Positions 24,787 through 34,180 of a DNA stretch of 64,000 bases are shown here, piece after piece. The notes below the pieces were generated by a model. The model worked only from the letters and a program-made list of their open reading frames with translations, was not told where the DNA came from and made no database searches. Source of the DNA: JBBDIM01 sp040880405 (GTDB taxonomy: Bacteria > Planctomycetota > Planctomycetia > Pirellulales > Pirellulaceae). Both the position numbers and the translations under genes were made by a program. The stretch spans positions 62,001-126,000 of the forward strand of contig JBBDIM010000063.1 of the NCBI GenBank assembly GCA_040880405.1. Reading direction: 5' to 3'. How positions within the stretch are numbered: the stretch's first letter is position 1; each line of letters opens with the position of its first letter.

Positions 24787-26673
24787 ATGCCAGCCAATAC
24801 CACTAAAAATGATCTTCAAGCCATCTCGACGCTGATGCGACGCTGGATACTCAAGAGTACCCATCGCGCAAAGTCGGGACATCCCACGTCGTCCCTCTCG
24901 GCGGTCGAGCTGATGGCGGGGCTGTTCTTTGGGGGACATTTTCGTTTCGACACCCAGGATGTCGACCATCCAAACAACGACCGGCTGATTTTCTCCAAGG
25001 GGCATGCCTCGCCGCTGTTCTACGCCTTATGGGCCGCCGCAGGTCAGGTCTCCGCCGAGGATTTGATGACTTACCGAGACTTCGGTAGCAAGCTGGAAGG
25101 TCACCCCACCTCTCGGTTTCCGCTGGCAGAAGCGGCGACCGGTTCGCTCGGTCAAGGGCTTTCCATCGGCGTCGGCATGGCCCTCAATGGCAAGTACCTG
25201 GACAAGCTACCGTATCGAACCTACGTGCTGCTCGGCGATAGCGAGATGGCCGAGGGTTCCCAATGGGAAGCGATCCAATTGGCGGCGTATTACAAACTGA
25301 ACAACTTGGTTGGCATCCTCGATGTCAATCGACTCGGCCAACGGGGTGAAACGATGGTTGGCGACGATCTCATCGCCTACCAGAAGCGAATCGACGCCTT
25401 TGGCTGGCGGTCCATCGTGGTCGACGACGGACATAACCCCAACCAAGTTCTCGTAGCACTAGAGGCTGCTTCCCAATCGGGGGACCGCCCGGTGATGCTC
25501 ATTGCTCGTACGACCAAAGGGCAGGGGGTCTCGTTTCTAGAAGATGCCAACGGCTGGCATGGCAAGGCCCTGGATGACGAAAAACTAGCGCAAGCGCTCG
25601 AGGAACTGGGAGAGGTCGACGAGTCGATTCGAGGCGAGCTTCCACCGCCGGAAGATCAGGCTCCCCAGGTCGTCAAGCCGCAGCAGGTTTCGGAGCCCAA
25701 CTACGAGTTGGGGGAAGAGGTTGCTACGCGCAAGGCCTACGGGGCGGCGCTGCAGCGATTGGCACCCCGTTACCCCTTGCTGGTGGCGCTCGATGGAGAA
25801 GTCAGCAACTCCACCGGGGCCCAAACTTTTGGAGACGACTACCCCGACCGGTTCTTTGAAATGTACATTGCGGAACAGAATATGGTCGGTACCGCCCAAG
25901 GGCTGGCCCTGCGGGGCAAGCTACCCTTCGTATCAACCTTCTCCGCGTTTTTCTCTCGTGCCTTCGACCAGATTCGAATGAGCCGTCACTCCGATTCGAA
26001 TCTGAAGTTCGTCGGGTCGCACGCCGGTGTTTCGATCGGTGAAGATGGACCTTCGCAGATGGGGTTGGAGGATATCGCCATGTTCCGCACCATCCTGGAC
26101 AGTGTCGTGCTCTACCCTTCTGACGCGATGTCGACCGAGCGATTGGTCGAGGAGATGGCGGAGCATGAAGGGATCGCTTATCTCCGGACAACGCGCGGAG
26201 CGACCCCAGTCATCTATGAGGCGACTGAGGCCTTCCCGATCGGCGGATGCAAGGTGCTCCGCGAAAGCGAAATGGACAAAGCCACGATCATTGCCGCGGG
26301 TATCACACTGCATGAAAGCCTTAAGGCCTACGACCAACTCCTGCAGGAGGACCTCCCGGTAAGGGTGATCGATCTCTATTCGGTCAAACCGATCGATGCG
26401 ATCACACTCCGAGAAGCGGCCGAATCTACCCGCCTAATCCTAACCGTCGAAGATCATTACCTCGCCGGAGGAATCGGAGAGGCGGTGCGTAGCGCCCTGG
26501 AAGGAGTCCCGACCGCGGTCCGGTCGTTGACGGTCACCAAGCGTCCAATGAGCGGCACGCCCGAGGAACTGTTGGACCAACAAGGGATTTCGGCCCGGGG
26601 GATCGTGGCGGAGATTCGAAACTTGGTAAACCAGGGGAATTCCGCGGTCGCCGACCACCGCAAAGCGAAGTAA
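24787..26673 (+). CDS. tkt: Transketolase
   Basis: This is a thiamine-diphosphate enzyme of the pentose phosphate pathway that moves two-carbon ketol units between sugar phosphates. It is a full-length 628 aa with the compact, animal-like sequence type. The pyrophosphate domain has SGHPTSSLSAVELMAGL (His32), FSKGHASPLFYALW (His73), GDSEMAEGSQWEA (Asp151) and ILDVN (Asn181). The pyrimidine domain has IAEQNMVG with the cofactor-activating Glu363, and GWHGK supplies His257. The start is ATG 24787 (MPANTTKNDL), eight bases after AAGGA; the frame is open 74 codons further upstream but that stretch is not family-like. It is single-gene, followed by a 322-base gap. Confidence 0.97.
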   Translation: MPANTTKNDLQAISTLMRRWILKSTHRAKSGHPTSSLSAVELMAGLFFGGHFRFDTQDVDHPNNDRLIFSKGHASPLFYALWAAAGQVSAEDLMTYRDFGSKLEGHPTSRFPLAEAATGSLGQGLSIGVGMALNGKYLDKLPYRTYVLLGDSEMAEGSQWEAIQLAAYYKLNNLVGILDVNRLGQRGETMVGDDLIAYQKRIDAFGWRSIVVDDGHNPNQVLVALEAASQSGDRPVMLIARTTKGQGVSFLEDANGWHGKALDDEKLAQALEELGEVDESIRGELPPPEDQAPQVVKPQQVSEPNYELGEEVATRKAYGAALQRLAPRYPLLVALDGEVSNSTGAQTFGDDYPDRFFEMYIAEQNMVGTAQGLALRGKLPFVSTFSAFFSRAFDQIRMSRHSDSNLKFVGSHAGVSIGEDGPSQMGLEDIAMFRTILDSVVLYPSDAMSTERLVEEMAEHEGIAYLRTTRGATPVIYEATEAFPIGGCKVLRESEMDKATIIAAGITLHESLKAYDQLLQEDLPVRVIDLYSVKPIDAITLREAAESTRLILTVEDHYLAGGIGEAVRSALEGVPTAVRSLTVTKRPMSGTPEELLDQQGISARGIVAEIRNLVNQGNSAVADHRKAK

Positions 26674-26995
26674 TCCACCCTCGTATCGGGCCAATTCTGG
26701 AATATACGTTAGAATTTCCGGCTCCACGAGAATCTGGGGAAACCCGCTAGACGATATAAGGCATCTGCATTCCGTTTCGAGTATGATGGAATAATTATGC
26801 GGTGCTGGATCGAATCTCTCGCGGGGAGCTGCGCGTTTCAACGGTGGTGAAACGGCATCGCCACTGTTCATTGGATAGGGCCGAAGGGCGAGCCTTTCGA
26901 GAGCCATTTCGGTCGATCCGCAGCGTGACACCAGGTATCGCCCCGTGGCGGCGCGAACCCTCACAGATCAAAATGCAGAGCCGAATTTTTTTCTT
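26674..26995. other. Intergenic region between transketolase and the proton-channel triad
   Basis: There is no supported gene. It is AT-richer than its surroundings in the first 120 bases and probably carries the promoter of the triad at 26996. I could not define a -35/-10 pair confidently and saw no hairpin terminator. Confidence 0.4.
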
Positions 26996-28576
26996 ATGAG
27001 CACTTTTTTTAAAATCACGTGCCCCGGGTGCCAAAAGCCCCTCAAAGTTCCGGACACCCTCGCCGGGAAGAGCCGAGCTTGCCCCTATTGCCGCGCAACC
27101 GTCCGGATCCCGGAGACCGAACCAGCGGAACCCGACCCCTTCCTACCAACCGCGCGAATCGTCACGGGAGCTGAAAAGCGGAACGTGAGCGCGGTAAAAA
27201 AAACCGGCAAGTCGGTGATTAAGCGGAAACGCCCGAGCCGCGACTGGTTAAATTTCGGGAGCAGTAGCGACGCGGCCAACAGCGATGTCAATCTTGTGCT
27301 TAGCGGGTTTATCGGGTTCGCTTTGGCAGTTCTGTGGTATGCCTCGTTGTTTCCCTTTCGGGATGGATTTTTGGGGCAGCTCTTCTGGCAGCGAGGCCCG
27401 ATTCCCTTTCCGACCACTTTTTTGATGTTCTGGGCCATGGCAATACTTGGATTGAAATGGATCAACCTGAAGAAGCAAAAAACGGCCATGCTGCTGGATA
27501 TCCTCCCCACGGAGATCTCGGAGGAAATCACCGTCGGCGGTTTGGATGATTTCATCAAGAATATCAACGACCTGCCCGGGGCGAGTAATGATACCTTCCT
27601 GGTGAACCGCGTAGTCCGAGGGATCGAGCATTTCCGGGCCCGTAACCATGCCGCGGAAACGGTCACCATGATGGAGTCGCAGTCGGATATCGATGCCAAC
27701 AACGTGGCGGGTAGTTTTACCATCGTTAAGGTATTCATCTGGGCTCTGCCGATCCTCGGGTTCATCGGCACGGTGATGGGCGTGAGCGCCGCGGTCGCCA
27801 GCCTGGCGGGAAGTCTGAGTGATGGCGGTAGCATGGACGCGATGAAGGCGGCCTTGCAGGATGTGTTCGCGGGACTGGGTACGGCGTTCGATACGACTCT
27901 GTTGGCCTTGATCATGAGCCTGATGGTCAAGATCCCCGCCTCCGCGATGCAGAAAGCGGAAGAGGATTTGATCACAGGCGTCGATGAGTACTGCAATGAA
28001 AACCTGCTCAGGCGGCTGAACGATGGTCGACGTAATGATGGCGATGAAGTCCGCGTCAAGCGGTCGGAGGGAGACATGTCCGCCTTCCGCGAGGCGGTGG
28101 AGCAGGCCCTCGGTACTCGTCAGGCGGAGCTGGAACAATGGCTGGAAAAATTGGACAAAGTGGGCGATCGCTTGACCGATCAGGTCGCCGAAGGTTGGGA
28201 CCGCGTCAACAACCGGATTGAGGAGCAGCAACAAAAGCATGTCGAAGTGCTGAATCGTCAACAGCTCGATCAACAGGCCCGGCTCCAGGCGCAACTGGAT
28301 CAGATGGCCAACGCGGCCGACAAAATCCAAACAACCCTCAACCGGTTGGCGGAACAAGCCGCAGCGATGCAGCAGGAGGTCACCGGTTCGTTCGCCGGAG
28401 CCCAAACCGCGCTACAGGAAAACCTGGAAGGAGTCCATCATGGGCTGCAAGGACTCAGCGGCGTCTTGGAAAAACTGAGCGAGCAGCAGGTGGTCATCCA
28501 GCAGGTGGAGCGTCCCTCCTCCCGCTGGTTTGGGATGGGCAAACCGGCGCGAGCCCGCAAAAATGGAAAGCTCTAA
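26996..28576 (+). CDS. Zinc-ribbon MotA/TolQ/ExbB-family proton channel with long coiled-coil tail
   Basis: This 526-residue protein starts MSTFFKITCPGC. A zinc ribbon (Cys9, Cys12, Cys29, Cys32) is followed by four predicted membrane segments at about 98-120, 137-157, 241-265 and 293-315. The last two carry the MotA/TolQ/ExbB signatures PILGFIGTVMGVSAAV and GLGTAFDTTLLALIMSLMVKIPA. Residues about 365-510 are a Q/E-rich coiled coil with many heptads (QQQKHVEVLNRQQLDQQARL). The family forms pentameric proton-driven rings around two ExbD/TolR/MotB helices. The two following genes supply ExbD-like subunits, the first after only 2 bases. I see no TonB, TolA or flagellar gene nearby. What the motor drives is unknown. 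Confidence 0.85.
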   Translation: MSTFFKITCPGCQKPLKVPDTLAGKSRACPYCRATVRIPETEPAEPDPFLPTARIVTGAEKRNVSAVKKTGKSVIKRKRPSRDWLNFGSSSDAANSDVNLVLSGFIGFALAVLWYASLFPFRDGFLGQLFWQRGPIPFPTTFLMFWAMAILGLKWINLKKQKTAMLLDILPTEISEEITVGGLDDFIKNINDLPGASNDTFLVNRVVRGIEHFRARNHAAETVTMMESQSDIDANNVAGSFTIVKVFIWALPILGFIGTVMGVSAAVASLAGSLSDGGSMDAMKAALQDVFAGLGTAFDTTLLALIMSLMVKIPASAMQKAEEDLITGVDEYCNENLLRRLNDGRRNDGDEVRVKRSEGDMSAFREAVEQALGTRQAELEQWLEKLDKVGDRLTDQVAEGWDRVNNRIEEQQQKHVEVLNRQQLDQQARLQAQLDQMANAADKIQTTLNRLAEQAAAMQQEVTGSFAGAQTALQENLEGVHHGLQGLSGVLEKLSEQQVVIQQVERPSSRWFGMGKPARARKNGKL

Positions 28577-28578
28577 GC

Positions 28579-29397
28579 ATGTCGAAACGGCGTCGATCGG
28601 ATGACGATGACATCTCGCTCTTTCCGTTTTTGAGCGTGGTCGCCAGCGTGATTGGTGTGTTGACGATGATGATCGCGACCATTGCGCTCAGCCAGACCGA
28701 TTCACCGGATGTTGCCTTGATCGAACAATATGAGCAGGCGCAAAAGAATTTGGCCAAGGCGGAGGAGGAGCTGGAAAACCTGAAACGGGAAATCGCCGTC
28801 TCTCACAAAACCGTCCTGGAAATGCGTGACCAAAAACGCACCTTGGAACTCTCGGTTACTGAACTGGAGGCACTTTTAAGCGAGTTGGAGCAGATCGATC
28901 GGGATTTGGCCGAGCAAGAGCGGGCGCGGATCGTGATCCCCGAGGTGAGCCCCCAGCTTCGTGAAACGATCGCTGATATGCAGGCTCAGCATGCGCGGAT
29001 TCAAGAACAGATCGCCCAGCTAGAGAAGCAGTTGAACGAGCAAGCGGACCGATCCGAGGCCCAAGTGACGATTCTCCCTCAGGGAACTGGTCAAAATTAC
29101 AAACCGCTGTTTGTCGAATGTGCGGCCGACGCGGTGGTAATGCACCATCTTCCGGAGCCCAAGCGGGTTCGCTCGGCCGAGGTCGTGAAAGATGAGGCCT
29201 TCATCAAGCTGCTGGAAACCGCCGCCAACAGCAAGGATCATACCATTATTTTTCTGATGCGAAGTGATGGCCTCGCGACCTTCCGGATGGTCAAAAAGAT
29301 CTGTGACGACCGCGATATCCGCAATGGCAAGATCCCGGTGGTCGGCAAGGGGCGGATTGATTTGAGTGTCTTCGCGCAGGCCGGAGACGGTTCGTAA
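28579..29397 (+). CDS. ExbD/TolR-like subunit A (membrane Asp replaced by Ser)
   Basis: This 272-residue protein has an acidic/basic N-terminus (MSKRRRSDDDD), one membrane helix (about 12-38), a coiled coil (about 45-160) and a globular C-terminal domain (about 165-272, with IIFLMRSDGLATFRMVKKI). The helix PFLSVVASVIGVL lines up with ExbD TPFIDVMLVLL, but the proton-carrying Asp is Ser19. The C-terminal domain recalls the periplasmic ExbD fold, but I assign it only by position and pattern. It starts 2 bases after the channel gene stop, with GGAAAG 8 bases upstream. It probably pairs with the next gene product in one complex (inference). Unrelated to any named family I can recall. Confidence 0.7.
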   Translation: MSKRRRSDDDDISLFPFLSVVASVIGVLTMMIATIALSQTDSPDVALIEQYEQAQKNLAKAEEELENLKREIAVSHKTVLEMRDQKRTLELSVTELEALLSELEQIDRDLAEQERARIVIPEVSPQLRETIADMQAQHARIQEQIAQLEKQLNEQADRSEAQVTILPQGTGQNYKPLFVECAADAVVMHHLPEPKRVRSAEVVKDEAFIKLLETAANSKDHTIIFLMRSDGLATFRMVKKICDDRDIRNGKIPVVGKGRIDLSVFAQAGDGS

Positions 29398-29450
29398 TTA
29401 AGTGATAGCGTAACTCAATGACCGCGTAACTCCGTGACCATGGCAAATCG

Positions 29451-30575
29451 ATGAGAAGGCAAAAAGATAACGACGACGACGGTGGACTCGATTCACTGTT
29501 GGATACGATGACCAACGTGGTGGGGATTCTCGTCCTCGTCTTGATCGTGACTCAGATGAGCGTCGCGGATGTCGTGTCGCGGATCACCGAGGAGATGCGG
29601 GTCGAGCCGGAACAGGTGGAGGCCCTCAACGAAACCCTCCGCGCGAAACAGGAGGAACGGGCCGAGCTCGAAGAGATTCTGGTCGACCCGTTGGACATCG
29701 ATACCCAGCGGCAAATGGAGGAGCTCAAGAAAAAGAAAGAGCTGCTCGAGCGCCGCAGACGCCTGCTAGAAGAGGATAAGGCTAGAGAACAAAACCAATT
29801 CGCGATGAAGCAGGAGGAGGACCGGAAAAAGGCGGAGGAAAACGAGAAGAAAATCGCTGAGTCCAAGAAAAATCGCGACGAGCTTTCAAAAACGATTACC
29901 GAGATGACCGCGCGGCAGGCGGAACTGGAAGCCAAGCTTGAGCAAGCATCCAACATTAAGGCCCCGCCGGCCGTGGAGATCACGATTCCCGATCCGCGTC
30001 CCGCGCCTCCAAACTCCAAACCGCTGTTGTTTGTCTGTGCCGAAAACGAGCTTTTCCCATTGGACCCCGCGGACCTCCGGAAACGAGCTGAAGTCAGAGC
30101 CAAGGCGATCATCGCTCGGTACAAGTTGGATCGCGATCCCGAAAAAGGCATCGATCCGGAAGCATTCACCGAACATTACCAGAAGATGAAGGATCGGAAC
30201 GACTATTTTGAGGCGGAGTATTTCGTACTCAACAACACTTGGCCCCGGATTCGATTGATCCCGCGTTCCGGTAGTGGCGTCAAAGAGCAGGAAGTGACTA
30301 ATCCCCGGTCGCGATTTCACACCCAGGGAGTCGCGTTGATCGATCGGACGAAATTCTACACCCGGTTCTTCGTATTGCCCGATAGCCATGAAATCTATGT
30401 GGCCGCGCGAAGTGCTTTGACTGAAGCCCAAATCCTGAGCGGATGGGAACCTCAGCCGGAGGATTGGAACTACGTGACCTCGATCCCAGGCGGAATCCGG
30501 CTCGGCCCGCCCCCCAAACCGAATCCCAATGCGAAGCCAGCCCCGCCGGCCAAGCCTGCGAATGTAATCGATTAA
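29451..30575 (+). CDS. ExbD/TolR-like subunit B (membrane Asp kept)
   Basis: This 374-residue protein has one membrane helix (about 15-36). Its segment DSLLDTMTNVVGILVLVLI places Asp18 where TolR has VPLLDVLLVLL and ExbD has TPFID, so this subunit has the candidate proton acceptor. A long, highly charged coiled coil follows (about 45-170), then a beta-rich C-terminal region (about 190-330) and a Pro-rich tail. The C-terminal region has no OmpA peptidoglycan-binding motif, unlike MotB or ZorB. It begins 53 bases after subunit A and is clearly co-transcribed. Start ATG 29451 has a weak ribosome site. Function is unknown. Confidence 0.7.
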   Translation: MRRQKDNDDDGGLDSLLDTMTNVVGILVLVLIVTQMSVADVVSRITEEMRVEPEQVEALNETLRAKQEERAELEEILVDPLDIDTQRQMEELKKKKELLERRRRLLEEDKAREQNQFAMKQEEDRKKAEENEKKIAESKKNRDELSKTITEMTARQAELEAKLEQASNIKAPPAVEITIPDPRPAPPNSKPLLFVCAENELFPLDPADLRKRAEVRAKAIIARYKLDRDPEKGIDPEAFTEHYQKMKDRNDYFEAEYFVLNNTWPRIRLIPRSGSGVKEQEVTNPRSRFHTQGVALIDRTKFYTRFFVLPDSHEIYVAARSALTEAQILSGWEPQPEDWNYVTSIPGGIRLGPPPKPNPNAKPAPPAKPANVID

Positions 30576-30739
30576 CGTCCACTTTTCTGGATGACATGTC
30601 TCCGTAGCGATGGTAAACTAAGGCCGCTCCGCCCAAAGGCGATGTATCGTGACAGGTCATCCTGTCGGCGGTGATCGAAATCCGGGTGGATTCCATCCAA
30701 TCCCTCCTCCGTTCCCACGCCGCTACCAGAGTCACACCC

Positions 30740-33001
30740 ATGATCAACGCAACCAGCGGTTTGTTGGCACTGTCTTCCCTCGGCTTAAGGCACAGCCTAG
30801 CTCCCCTTTTGCTCATTGGGTTGATGTTTGGAAGCATTCTCGCTGAAACACCCCGTGCGTTACCCGCTGGAGAAAAGCCGGCCGACGCAAGGCTTGGGCC
30901 GCTCCGGAATGTCGATGGCTATTTTCCGTTTCAACAAGTCGACTCCAAGGAGCAGTGGGAGCAGCGAGCCGACGAAGTCCGGCGGCGGGTCCACGTGGCG
31001 ACAGGCCTCTGGCCGGAACTTCCCCGCACGCCGCTCAACGCTGTGATTCATGGCAAGGTGGAACGAGACGATTTCATGGTCGAGCGGGTCTACTTTGAAT
31101 CACTTCCGGGGCACTTCGTGACTGGTTCCCTCTATCGTCCCAAAGGGGAACCGCCGGAAGGTGGCTGGCCGGTAGTGCTTTCGCCGCATGGGCATGCCGG
31201 GCGCTTCCAGGAGTACAGCCCCCAGCAACTGAAGCAGGAGATCGCGATTGGGGCGGAACGTTTCGAGCCGAGCGGCCGCAATCCTCGGCAAAGCCGCTGC
31301 GTTCAATTGGCCAGAATGGGTTGCGTCACGTTTATGTACGACATGATCGGTTACTCCGACAGCGTCCAGATGGAGCACCGCCCCGGGGTTCGGCCGGAGA
31401 TGAACACTGCGGAAAACTTTGGCTTCTTCAGTCCCCAGGCCGACCTGCGGCAGATCAACATGATGGGCCTACAAACCTGGAACTCGATCCGCGCCTTGGA
31501 CTTTTTGCTGTCGCTGGAGAATGTTGATACGAGCCGTGTCGGGGTCTCCGGGGCGAGTGGCGGCGGGACGCAAACCTACATGATCTGCGCCGTTGATCCC
31601 CGCCCCACTGTCGGTGTCCCAGCAGTGATGGTCTCCACCTCGATGCAGGGGGGTTGCACCTGCGAGAACGCCCCGCACCTTCGCATCGGAGCGGGCAACA
31701 TCGACTTCGCCGCCCTAATGGCACCCAAACCGCAGGCGCTGATTTCCGCCAATGACTGGACGGTGGAAATCGATACCAAGGGAATGCCCGACCTGAAGAA
31801 GATTTATGCGATGCTCGGCGCAGAGAACAACCTCAACGGCAAGGCCTTTCTGCACTTCCAGCACAACTACAACGCGGTCTCGCGGACCTACATGTACAAC
31901 TTCATGAATCAGCACCTGAAGCTGGGCCTCCCCTCTCCGGTGATCGAGCGAGACTACGAGCCGCTCAATGTCTCGGAGGTAACCGTCTGGACCGATGAGC
32001 ACCCCAAGCCGAGCGGCGCTCAGGTCGGCGACGATCACGAACGCGCACTCATCGCTTGGTGGGACGAGCAGATGCAGGCTACCTTGTCCGAGTTAACGCC
32101 GACTGACAGCGAAACCCTCGGCAAGTACCGCGAAGTGATTGGCGGTGCCTGGAAGACGATGATCGGCAGAACCTTGGAAGATGTCGGTGAGGTCAGCGTT
32201 GAGACCATCCAACGCGATGAACGAGACGATCACGTGATGACGGTCGGTCTTGTGCGGCATATCGACAAAGAGGAGCAATTGCCGATCCTTGTGTTCAACC
32301 CCAGCGGCGAGCAATACAACGGCCAACTAGTCATTCTGCTGCACGAACAAGGCAAGGCAGGGCTGTTGAACGACGACGGCCAGCCGATTGAAGCCGTCCG
32401 CAAACTGCTGGGTAAGGGCTATGCGGTCCTGGGTGTCGATCTGATCGGCCAAGGGGAGTTTACTGAGGATGGCACGCCTGTGGAAAATACTCGGACGATT
32501 CCGTATGGCCGTGGAGACCAACCGTGGCAGAAATCGGCCGCCTATACCTTCGGGTACAATCCGGCCCTCTTCGCCCAACGGACCCACGATGTGCTGACCC
32601 TCATCGAGGCCGCTTGCTTGCCCAAGTACGAGACCCGAGAGGTCCACCTGCTCGCCATGGGTCAGACGGTTGGCCCCATTGCCTTGGCGGCCGGAGCGAT
32701 GAGTGACGAACGATTGCACAGCGTAGCGGCCGATACGGCCGGTTTCCAGTTCGTCCAGGTCGATCGGATCGATCACCCGATGTTCATTCCCGGGGCGGTC
32801 CGCTACGGTGATGTCGCGGCCCTGTTGGCCTTGAACGCACCCAGAGCCGTTTGGACTTCCGACAAGATTGATCCTCAAGTCGCCAACGCCGTATACACCG
32901 CTGCGGACGCCAAAACGGCGGTTCAATCCCAATCGACGGACGACGCAACCGCCGCAGCCATCGAGTGGCTCCTTAAACGAACGAAGGGGAACGCGGAATA
33001 A
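30740..33001 (+). CDS. Exported tandem alpha/beta hydrolase (acetyl-xylan-esterase-like)
   Basis: This 753-residue protein has an N-terminal signal sequence (hydrophobic 8-33, cleavage near ILAET) and two alpha/beta-hydrolase-type halves. In the first, the nucleophile elbow is intact: GVSGASGGGTQTYMI (GxSxG, about residue 275), preceded by FMYDMIGYSDS and VVLSPHGHAG. In the second, FGYNPALFAQR precedes a position where the elbow is AMGQTVGP; the nucleophile serine is missing and Thr or Gln occupies the site. The architecture is common among planctomycete secreted hydrolases that act on acetylated or sulfated polysaccharides. I choose ATG 30740 (MINATSGLLAL). Substrate cannot be read. Next comes an M19 dipeptidase 80 bases downstream. 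Confidence 0.85.
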   Translation: MINATSGLLALSSLGLRHSLAPLLLIGLMFGSILAETPRALPAGEKPADARLGPLRNVDGYFPFQQVDSKEQWEQRADEVRRRVHVATGLWPELPRTPLNAVIHGKVERDDFMVERVYFESLPGHFVTGSLYRPKGEPPEGGWPVVLSPHGHAGRFQEYSPQQLKQEIAIGAERFEPSGRNPRQSRCVQLARMGCVTFMYDMIGYSDSVQMEHRPGVRPEMNTAENFGFFSPQADLRQINMMGLQTWNSIRALDFLLSLENVDTSRVGVSGASGGGTQTYMICAVDPRPTVGVPAVMVSTSMQGGCTCENAPHLRIGAGNIDFAALMAPKPQALISANDWTVEIDTKGMPDLKKIYAMLGAENNLNGKAFLHFQHNYNAVSRTYMYNFMNQHLKLGLPSPVIERDYEPLNVSEVTVWTDEHPKPSGAQVGDDHERALIAWWDEQMQATLSELTPTDSETLGKYREVIGGAWKTMIGRTLEDVGEVSVETIQRDERDDHVMTVGLVRHIDKEEQLPILVFNPSGEQYNGQLVILLHEQGKAGLLNDDGQPIEAVRKLLGKGYAVLGVDLIGQGEFTEDGTPVENTRTIPYGRGDQPWQKSAAYTFGYNPALFAQRTHDVLTLIEAACLPKYETREVHLLAMGQTVGPIALAAGAMSDERLHSVAADTAGFQFVQVDRIDHPMFIPGAVRYGDVAALLALNAPRAVWTSDKIDPQVANAVYTAADAKTAVQSQSTDDATAAAIEWLLKRTKGNAE

Positions 33002-33081
33002 GTTCCCCCCTCCTTGAATTTCATCGATCCCGCCGACGATAATTCCCATTTCAATTCTCTCTAGGATCCCACCACACGACG

Positions 33082-34149
33082 ATGTTAATCTTTGATGCAC
33101 ACCTCGACCTTAGTCTTAACGCCATCAGCTACAATCGTGACTTACGGATGTCGATCGACGAGATCCGACGCGAAGAAGCGGGCATGACCGACCTGTGGGG
33201 CCGCGCGGCCGGGACGGTCACGCTGCCTGAGATGCGAAAGGCGGGAATTGGCCTGTGCGTCGCCACGCAGTTAGCGGGCTGCATGAAACCGGCCGCCGCC
33301 GGTGGTGGCTGGAACTCGCCGGAGCAGGCCTGGGCCATGACCCAGTGTCAGTTGGCTTGGTATCAGGCAATGGAACGAGCCGGTGAGATGCGGTCGATTC
33401 ACGACCTGAAAGCGTTGAACCAACACCTGAACCAGTGGCGTGAAGACCCCCAGAACACGCCCATCGGCTACATCCTCAGCCTGGAAGGGGCGGACTCCAT
33501 TCGCGAACTGGACGACCTGGAGATCGCCTACGAACAGGGACTCAGGGCCCTCGGCCCGGCCCATTACGGCGTGGGCCGCTATGCTCTGGGGCACGATCAG
33601 AAGGGAGGCCTTACCAGCGAGGGTCGCGGGCTACTCAAAGAGATGGATCGACTCGGGATCATCCTCGATGTCACCCACCTGTGCGATCAAACCTTTTGGG
33701 ACACCCTGGAAGTGTTTAGCGGTCCGGTCTGGGCGAGTCATCACAACTGCCGGGCCTTGGTAGACGATCCAAGACAACTTTCGGACGACCAAATCAAGGC
33801 CTTGGCCGAGCGCGACGCGGTGATCGGCATCGCGATGGATGTCTGGATGGTCGTTCCCGGTTGGGAGCGCGGCGTGACCAATCACGACAACCTGCCGGGT
33901 GCCAACCTGGAGGCCTTGGCCAACCATGTCGATCATGTCTGCCAACTCTTGGGAACCACTCGGCATACCGGGATCGGGACCGATCTGGATGGCGGGTTCG
34001 GCGCGGAGCAAACACCGGCCGACTTGGACACGATCGCCGACCTGACCCGATTTATCGAGATCTTGCGGGATCGCGGTTACAGCGAAGAGGAGCTAGAGGG
34101 GATCTGCCACGGCAACTTCCTCTCGGTCATCCAGCGTGCCTGGAGTTGA
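33082..34149 (+). CDS. Membrane dipeptidase (peptidase family M19)
   Basis: This binuclear zinc dipeptidase of 355 aa resembles renal dipeptidase. All metal ligands are present: His7 and Asp9 (FDAHLDL), Glu135 (SLEGADS), His199 (DVTHLCD) and His220 (WASHHNCRAL), at spacing almost identical to the human enzyme. GIGTDLDGGFG is the usual C-terminal signature. There is no signal peptide, so it is probably cytoplasmic, although some family members act on D-amino-acid dipeptides from cell-wall turnover. It lies between a secreted hydrolase and a DUF997/PanF-like symporter pair on the same strand, so it may serve peptide or N-acyl amino acid use. The DUF997 frame starts 31 bases after the stop. Confidence 0.94.
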   Translation: MLIFDAHLDLSLNAISYNRDLRMSIDEIRREEAGMTDLWGRAAGTVTLPEMRKAGIGLCVATQLAGCMKPAAAGGGWNSPEQAWAMTQCQLAWYQAMERAGEMRSIHDLKALNQHLNQWREDPQNTPIGYILSLEGADSIRELDDLEIAYEQGLRALGPAHYGVGRYALGHDQKGGLTSEGRGLLKEMDRLGIILDVTHLCDQTFWDTLEVFSGPVWASHHNCRALVDDPRQLSDDQIKALAERDAVIGIAMDVWMVVPGWERGVTNHDNLPGANLEALANHVDHVCQLLGTTRHTGIGTDLDGGFGAEQTPADLDTIADLTRFIEILRDRGYSEEELEGICHGNFLSVIQRAWS

Positions 34150-34180
34150 TGCTCCGAACCTAGCCCAAGGATTCATGACC

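Noticed and set aside
27248..28405. Minus-strand open frame of 385 codons
   Set aside because: It is a shadow of the MotA/ExbB-like gene, which has clear family signatures.
26996..30575. Zorya-type anti-phage system
   Set aside because: The channel with coiled-coil tail resembles ZorA, but neither partner has the OmpA peptidoglycan-binding domain of ZorB and no ZorC/D/E-type genes follow.
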